Of a stretch of 17,574 nucleotides of DNA, positions 13,897 through 17,574 are shown in pieces. The notes under the pieces were generated by a model, which was not told the DNA's origin, did not search any database, and was given only the letters and a program-made list of their open reading frames with translations. A program made the translations under genes and the position numbers. Every line of letters begins with the position of its first letter. Position 1 is the first letter of the stretch. This DNA is from Clostridia bacterium (GTDB lineage Bacteria > Bacillota > Clostridia > Christensenellales > Borkfalkiaceae): NCBI GenBank assembly GCA_029054485.1, contig JAIDFD010000174.1, positions 1 through 17,574 on the forward strand, read 5' to 3'.

Positions 13897-14800
13897 GTTT
13901 GTCCCCCGTCTTTATCTTTCTGCCGTTGGCATAGTCTGAGGCTTTCATTCTCTTGCCGCCCGCGGGAATCAGCTCGCTTATAAGTATCGCGCCGTACTTG
14001 CAGGCAACGCACACGCCACGCTTATCGGCAAAGATAACTTCGCCCGCCGCGCCCGCGTCCTCGAAAATTTGCGCGCTTAAAATATTGAGCGGGTTGCCGT
14101 CTTGCATACAGTACGCAATCGGTTCGGGGTTCATAGCGCGGATTAATCTTACTATCTCTTCCGCCGATAAAGCGAAGTCTATTTTAGCCTCGGCTTTGCT
14201 TATTTTTTTGCAGTGGGAAATTTTTGCCTCGTCCTGCATTAAAAGCTGGGGCTTGCCCGCCTTTAAGTATCCGAGCGCTTCAACCGCCGCGTCCGCCGCC
14301 AAAGCGGAAAGCTCGTCCCTAAGCTCGCCGTAGGTTTTTTCGCCCACGGCGCATCTTTTTATGAGGAGTATGTCGCCCGAATCCACTTCGAGTTCGGTTT
14401 TCATAACGGTAATACCCGTGTATTCTTCGCCCGCGAGTATTGCGGACTGTATGGGCGACGCGCCCCTGAATTTGGGCAGTAGCGAGGCGTGCAGATTCCA
14501 CACCCCGCCCTTAAAGCAGTTAAGCACTTCGCGCGTTAAAATCTGACCGTAAGCGCAGGTAATCATAATATCGGCAAGTCCCGAAATTTCCGAAACGTGT
14601 TCGCGGATTTTCGCAAAGTCGAAAACGGGCAGACCGAGTTCAACCGCCGCCGCCTTTACGGGCGTGGGGGTCAAAATCTTTTTTCTGCCGACGGGCTTGT
14701 CGGGCTGAGTCAAAACCGCGACTATCTCCGCGCCCGAAGCGTGCAAGGCTTTCAGCGCGGGTACTGCGAACTCGGGCGAGCCTGCGAAAATTATTTTCAT
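13889..14800 (-). CDS. fmt: Methionyl-tRNA formyltransferase
   Basis: It formylates the amino group of Met on initiator tRNA using 10-formyl-THF. The 303-aa length is typical. The N-terminal hydrolase-fold domain contains FAGSPEFAVP (5-14), TCAYGQIL (81-88), NLHASLLPKFRGASPIQ (102-118, with catalytic Asn102 and His104) and ELEVDSGDIL (Asp140 and Asp143 in the SGD motif region). The C-terminal OB-like domain follows from about 205. AGGAG for this gene lies inside the last codons of def, only 2 nt separate the two genes, and rsmB starts inside its 3' end, so the cluster is tightly co-translated. Confidence 0.97.
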   Translation of the reverse strand: MKIIFAGSPEFAVPALKALHASGAEIVAVLTQPDKPVGRKKILTPTPVKAAAVELGLPVFDFAKIREHVSEISGLADIMITCAYGQILTREVLNCFKGGVWNLHASLLPKFRGASPIQSAILAGEEYTGITVMKTELEVDSGDILLIKRCAVGEKTYGELRDELSALAADAAVEALGYLKAGKPQLLMQDEAKISHCKKISKAEAKIDFALSAEEIVRLIRAMNPEPIAYCMQDGNPLNILSAQIFEDAGAAGEVIFADKRGVCVACKYGAILISELIPAGGKRMKASDYANGRKIKTGDKLD

Positions 14801-14802
14801 AT

Positions 14803-15267
14803 TTACTCCTCTTCGGGCGGCAGGTCGTAAACTTCCACCGCCTTATCGATATAGAGTATTCCGTCTAAGTGGTCAAGCTCGTGGCAGACGGCGCGGGCGA
14901 AAAAACCCTCGGCAGTCAGCTTGTGCTTTTTGCCCTTGCGGTCGAAGTACTCCGCCTTTACCTTTTGGGGGCGGACTACGGTGCCCTGCTTACCCTTGAC
15001 CGAAAGACAGCCCTCCGGTCCGGTCTGCTCGCCTTTTATTGAAATAATCTGGGGATTAACAATCTCGAAGTAGCCCTCTTCAACGTCGATAACCACAACC
15101 CTCTTTGAAATTCCTATCTGGGGCGCGGCAAGTCCCGCGCCGCTTTCGGCGCGGACGGTTTCCTTCATATCGTCCAAAAGCGCGCAAAGCTCGCCGTTGA
15201 ACGAAGTAACTTTTTCGCATTTTTTTCTCAGCACGGGATCGCCCGTCTGCACAACGTATCGTAACAT
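14803..15267 (-). CDS. def: Peptide deformylase
   Basis: It removes the N-formyl group from nascent proteins, reversing the action of the adjacent fmt product. The 154-aa protein starts MLRYVVQTGDPVLRKKCEKV and holds all three family motifs: GAGLAAPQIG (motif 1), EGCLSV (motif 2, with the metal-ligand Cys) and CHELDHLDG (motif 3, HExDH). The frame is open 11 codons upstream, but the ATG at 15267 has AAGAGGT at good distance and matches the family start. A 53-nt gap follows priA; it contains only a small 5-bp hairpin. Confidence 0.97.
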   Translation of the reverse strand: MLRYVVQTGDPVLRKKCEKVTSFNGELCALLDDMKETVRAESGAGLAAPQIGISKRVVVIDVEEGYFEIVNPQIISIKGEQTGPEGCLSVKGKQGTVVRPQKVKAEYFDRKGKKHKLTAEGFFARAVCHELDHLDGILYIDKAVEVYDLPPEEE

Positions 15268-15320
15268 TATAGACCTCTTATATTTTAATTGCGCTTGCAA
15301 AAGCTTTGCGTGAACTTTTT

Positions 15321-17453
15321 TTATGACAAATTTACGGGGTTTTCTTCAACGTAGACGAAAACCGAATTGTTTGAATTTTTCACCGCTATATCGTAGATTT
15401 TTTCCAAAAGGCTTTTGCCTTTAAGCCGCATTAAAACCTGATAGCGCATTTTGCCCTGTATCTTTTTTATGGGCGAGTGCATTTTGTTCAGAAAGTAAAA
15501 CTCATCGGGATTCTGAGCGCGGAGTTCCTCTATCGCAAAGTAGACGTTCTTTAAAACTTCGAGCGCGTTTTCCTTGTCGTCCGAAGTCACCATTACGCGG
15601 CATATCAGCGAATAGGGCGGGAAGTTGGTTGCCTCGCGGATTGAAATTTCGTTCTCGAAAAAGCCTTTATAGTCGTAAGCTGTCGCATAGCGCAGGATAT
15701 AATTTTCGGGTGCGCAGGTTTGAAGAACGACCTTGCCCTTGTCGTCCGCTCTACCGCTCCTGCCCGAAACCTGAGTTATAAGCTGAAAGGTTCTTTCTCC
15801 GCTGCGGTAGTCCGAAAAATTAAGGCTCATATCCGCGTCCAAAATTCCGACTAAGGTCACGGACGGAAAGTCGTGTCCCTTTGCAATCATCTGCGTTCCG
15901 ACTAAAATATCCGCCTCTTTTTTTGCGAATTTTTGCAGTATTTTATAGTGTCCGTCCTTGCCGGTCACGGTGTCGTTATCCATTCTTAAAATACGCGCGG
16001 CGGGGAAAAGCTCTTTCAAATCCGCGACCACCCTCTGCGTACCCGTACCGCTGTAAAGAACGTGCAGACCGCCGCACTCGGGACAGGCGGAAAGCATACG
16101 GTATTTCGCGCCGCAGTAGTGGCACTTCAAACAGTTGTCCTCGCTGTGGTAAGTGAGCGTTACGTCGCAGTTTTCGCACTTTGCAACGTAGCCGCAGTCG
16201 CGGCACATAACCGTGCGCGAGTAACCGCGCCTGTTCAAAAATATTATTGCCTGATTTCCGCTGTTTAACGTTGCGTCAAGCTCGTCCCTCAACGCCTGCG
16301 AAAAGGCTGAATTGTTTCCGCGGCGCACCTCTTTGCGCATATCCGCGATTATGATTTCGGGCAGGGGTTTTTTGTTTATCCTTTCCGTAAGGGTTATCAG
16401 GTTATACTCGCCCTTTACGGCTTTGACGTAGGTTTCCACTGAGGGAGTCGCACTGCCCAGAACAAGCTTTGCGCCGTTGTATTTCGCGCGCATCAACGCC
16501 ACGTCGCAAGTCGAATATCTGGGCGCGGTTTCGCTGAGATACGAAGAGTCGTGTTCCTCGTCTATAATCACCGCGCCGATATTTTCAAGCGGGGCGAACA
16601 CCGCGCTCCTCGCGCCGATTGCTATTTTCGCCTCGCCCGAACGCAGCCGCCACCACTCGTCGAATTTTTCGCCCGCGGACAGTCCGCTGTGAAGAATTGC
16701 CGCCGCTCCGCCGAACCGCGAACGGAGTTGAGACAGCATCTGCGGGGTGAGAGAAATTTCGGGTACTAAAAAAATCGCCGTTCTGCCCCGCTTTATTTCC
16801 CTGTCTATAACGTTGAGGTAAATTTCGGTCTTGCCGCTGCCCGTTACGCCGTGGATTAGGTGTACCCGCTTGTCCGAGTTTTCGATATTGTCGAGCGCGG
16901 CTCTTTGCGCGGGGGTGAGAGTTCTTTGCTCCGTTTTTGTTTGCAAGCCCTCGAACGGACTGCGCGAAATTTTGCGCTTATCGATTTCAATCGCGCCCTT
17001 TTCGACCAGCGCGTTTATTGCGCCGCGTCCGAACATATCGCATAGGACGGGAAATTCTTTTTCCTTTTCCGCGGCAATGTATTCGAGCGCCTGCGCCTGT
17101 TTTTTCGCCGAGGCGGAAAGCTTTACGTCCGCGGTTTTAAAAACGGCGAAATTTTTGTACGCCTCGCGCACCTTTCCAAGCCGCATTTCGGAGGGCAGAA
17201 AGAGTCTCAACGCGGCGGCTTTGGGCACGCGGTATCTTGAAGAGATTTCGTGCATTAAAGTAAGACATTCGGGAACGAGCGCGGTATCCTCGTCAAAAAC
17301 CGAAAATACCGGCTTCAATTTTTCCGCAGGGTAGACGGAAGTACGGCTTACGCCTATGACGAAGCCGTCTATCACCCTTCCGCCGAAGGGAACTTTTACC
17401 CTTGTGCCCGCCGAAAGATTTTCGGGGCAGGAATATTCGAAAATTTTGTCCAC
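15321..17453 (-). CDS. priA: Primosomal replication restart helicase PriA
   Basis: It recognises stalled forks and reloads the replisome. From the GTG at 17453 the protein is 710 aa. It has an N-terminal 3'BD-type domain with VKVPFGGRVIDG, Walker A GVTGSGKT (202-209), DEEH (298-301), GSAT (333-336), and a zinc-binding region with paired cysteines (C417, C420, C426, C429, C444, C447, C457, C460). The helicase C-lobe includes GTQMIAKGHDFP and QVSGRSGR. The frame stays open to 17523 and encodes CAQGIADGAHSTVDKIFEY, which matches the usual PriA start (MYAxVIVDxxxxxxDxxFxY) beyond the GTG. A CTG at 17492 is therefore a candidate start, giving 723 aa. No ATG, GTG or TTG is available further upstream before the in-frame TAA. 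Confidence 0.96.
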   Translation of the reverse strand: MDKIFEYSCPENLSAGTRVKVPFGGRVIDGFVIGVSRTSVYPAEKLKPVFSVFDEDTALVPECLTLMHEISSRYRVPKAAALRLFLPSEMRLGKVREAYKNFAVFKTADVKLSASAKKQAQALEYIAAEKEKEFPVLCDMFGRGAINALVEKGAIEIDKRKISRSPFEGLQTKTEQRTLTPAQRAALDNIENSDKRVHLIHGVTGSGKTEIYLNVIDREIKRGRTAIFLVPEISLTPQMLSQLRSRFGGAAAILHSGLSAGEKFDEWWRLRSGEAKIAIGARSAVFAPLENIGAVIIDEEHDSSYLSETAPRYSTCDVALMRAKYNGAKLVLGSATPSVETYVKAVKGEYNLITLTERINKKPLPEIIIADMRKEVRRGNNSAFSQALRDELDATLNSGNQAIIFLNRRGYSRTVMCRDCGYVAKCENCDVTLTYHSEDNCLKCHYCGAKYRMLSACPECGGLHVLYSGTGTQRVVADLKELFPAARILRMDNDTVTGKDGHYKILQKFAKKEADILVGTQMIAKGHDFPSVTLVGILDADMSLNFSDYRSGERTFQLITQVSGRSGRADDKGKVVLQTCAPENYILRYATAYDYKGFFENEISIREATNFPPYSLICRVMVTSDDKENALEVLKNVYFAIEELRAQNPDEFYFLNKMHSPIKKIQGKMRYQVLMRLKGKSLLEKIYDIAVKNSNNSVFVYVEENPVNLS

Positions 17454-17506
17454 GGTTGAGTGGGCACCGTCTGCGATGCCTTGCGCGCACAGCTCACTAT
17501 ATTTTT

Positions 17507-17537
17507 TCGCTGCGGTCTTTTAAAAAAGCCGCAGCGA
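17507..17537. other. Large perfect hairpin upstream of priA
   Basis: Nine-bp arms TCGCTGCGG (17507-17515) and CCGCAGCGA (17529-17537) enclose a further CTTTT/AAAAG pairing. There is no U-tract after the stem in either direction; on the minus strand it is followed by six A. It lies between the upstream gene's stop and the priA N-terminal coding region. It may act as an RNA-processing or attenuation hairpin rather than a classical terminator. Confidence 0.5.
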
Positions 17538-17541
17538 GCAA

Positions 17542-17574
17542 TTAATCTTTTGTATACTTGATTTTGCCTTCGGC
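17542..17574 (-). CDS. 3' end of an upstream gene, possibly RNA polymerase omega subunit
   Basis: Only ten codons and a TAA are visible, reading AEGKIKYTKD. The stretch EGKIKY is common at the C-terminus of clostridial RpoZ, and rpoZ lies close to priA in many Firmicutes (gmk-rpoZ-coaBC-priA). If correct, coaBC is missing from between them. The fragment is too short for certainty. Confidence 0.4.
   Translation of the reverse strand, partial: AEGKIKYTKD

Noticed and set aside
1..17574. tRNA or rRNA genes, riboswitches
   Set aside because: No cloverleaf-like or rRNA sequence was seen, and upstream regions show no recognised riboswitch core, including for thiN.

Overview
This window looks like a chromosome segment from a Gram-positive Clostridia-type bacterium, probably an uncultured gut lineage; a Christensenellales-like placement is only a guess. 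It is dominated by the Firmicutes housekeeping block known from Bacillus subtilis: priA-def-fmt-rsmB-rlmN-...-rpe-thiN-...-rpmB-yloU-fakA-...-recG. Supporting signs are strong AGGAGG-type ribosome binding sites, sigma-A promoters, a zinc-type L28 and a FakA/YloV fatty-acid kinase. TGA is used as an ordinary stop codon. Nearly everything is on the minus strand; only rpmB is on the plus strand.

Layout in minus-strand transcription order, from the right edge: the last ten codons of a gene that resembles rpoZ; priA, def, fmt, rsmB and rlmN packed with short gaps or overlaps; a 119-bp repeat; rpe and thiN coupled by an ATGA overlap; a terminator-like hairpin; a membrane (M19) dipeptidase; and a BspA-type leucine-rich-repeat lipoprotein. 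A strong bidirectional terminator separates this block from rpmB. rpmB is divergent from yloU (Asp23 family)-fakA, and both sides have clear promoters. After fakA come a second repeat copy and a perfect hairpin, then recG, a small membrane protein, and the str operon rpsL-rpsG-fusA under its own near-consensus promoter. fusA runs off the left edge. A third repeat copy, plus a tandem array of hairpins, lies between rpsL and rpsG.

The genes serve translation and genome maintenance: ribosomal proteins S12, S7 and L28, EF-G, initiator-tRNA formylation and N-terminal deformylation (Fmt, Def), rRNA methylation (RsmB, RlmN), and replication restart or fork repair (PriA, RecG). Central metabolism (Rpe, ThiN) and fatty-acid phosphorylation (FakA) are also represented.

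The most unusual content is not a protein. It is a family of three related intergenic elements of about 120 bp (2283-2405, 5575-5695, 11523-11641). They have imperfect terminal inverted repeats and a central hairpin with a compensatory base-pair change. All three are in the same orientation and abut or supply the stop codon of the upstream gene. Two of them sit where B. subtilis carries extra genes (sdaAB-sdaAA and prpC-prkC-rsgA) that are absent here. Also notable are the hairpin array between rpsL and rpsG, and a priA whose conserved N-terminus extends upstream of its only canonical start codon.
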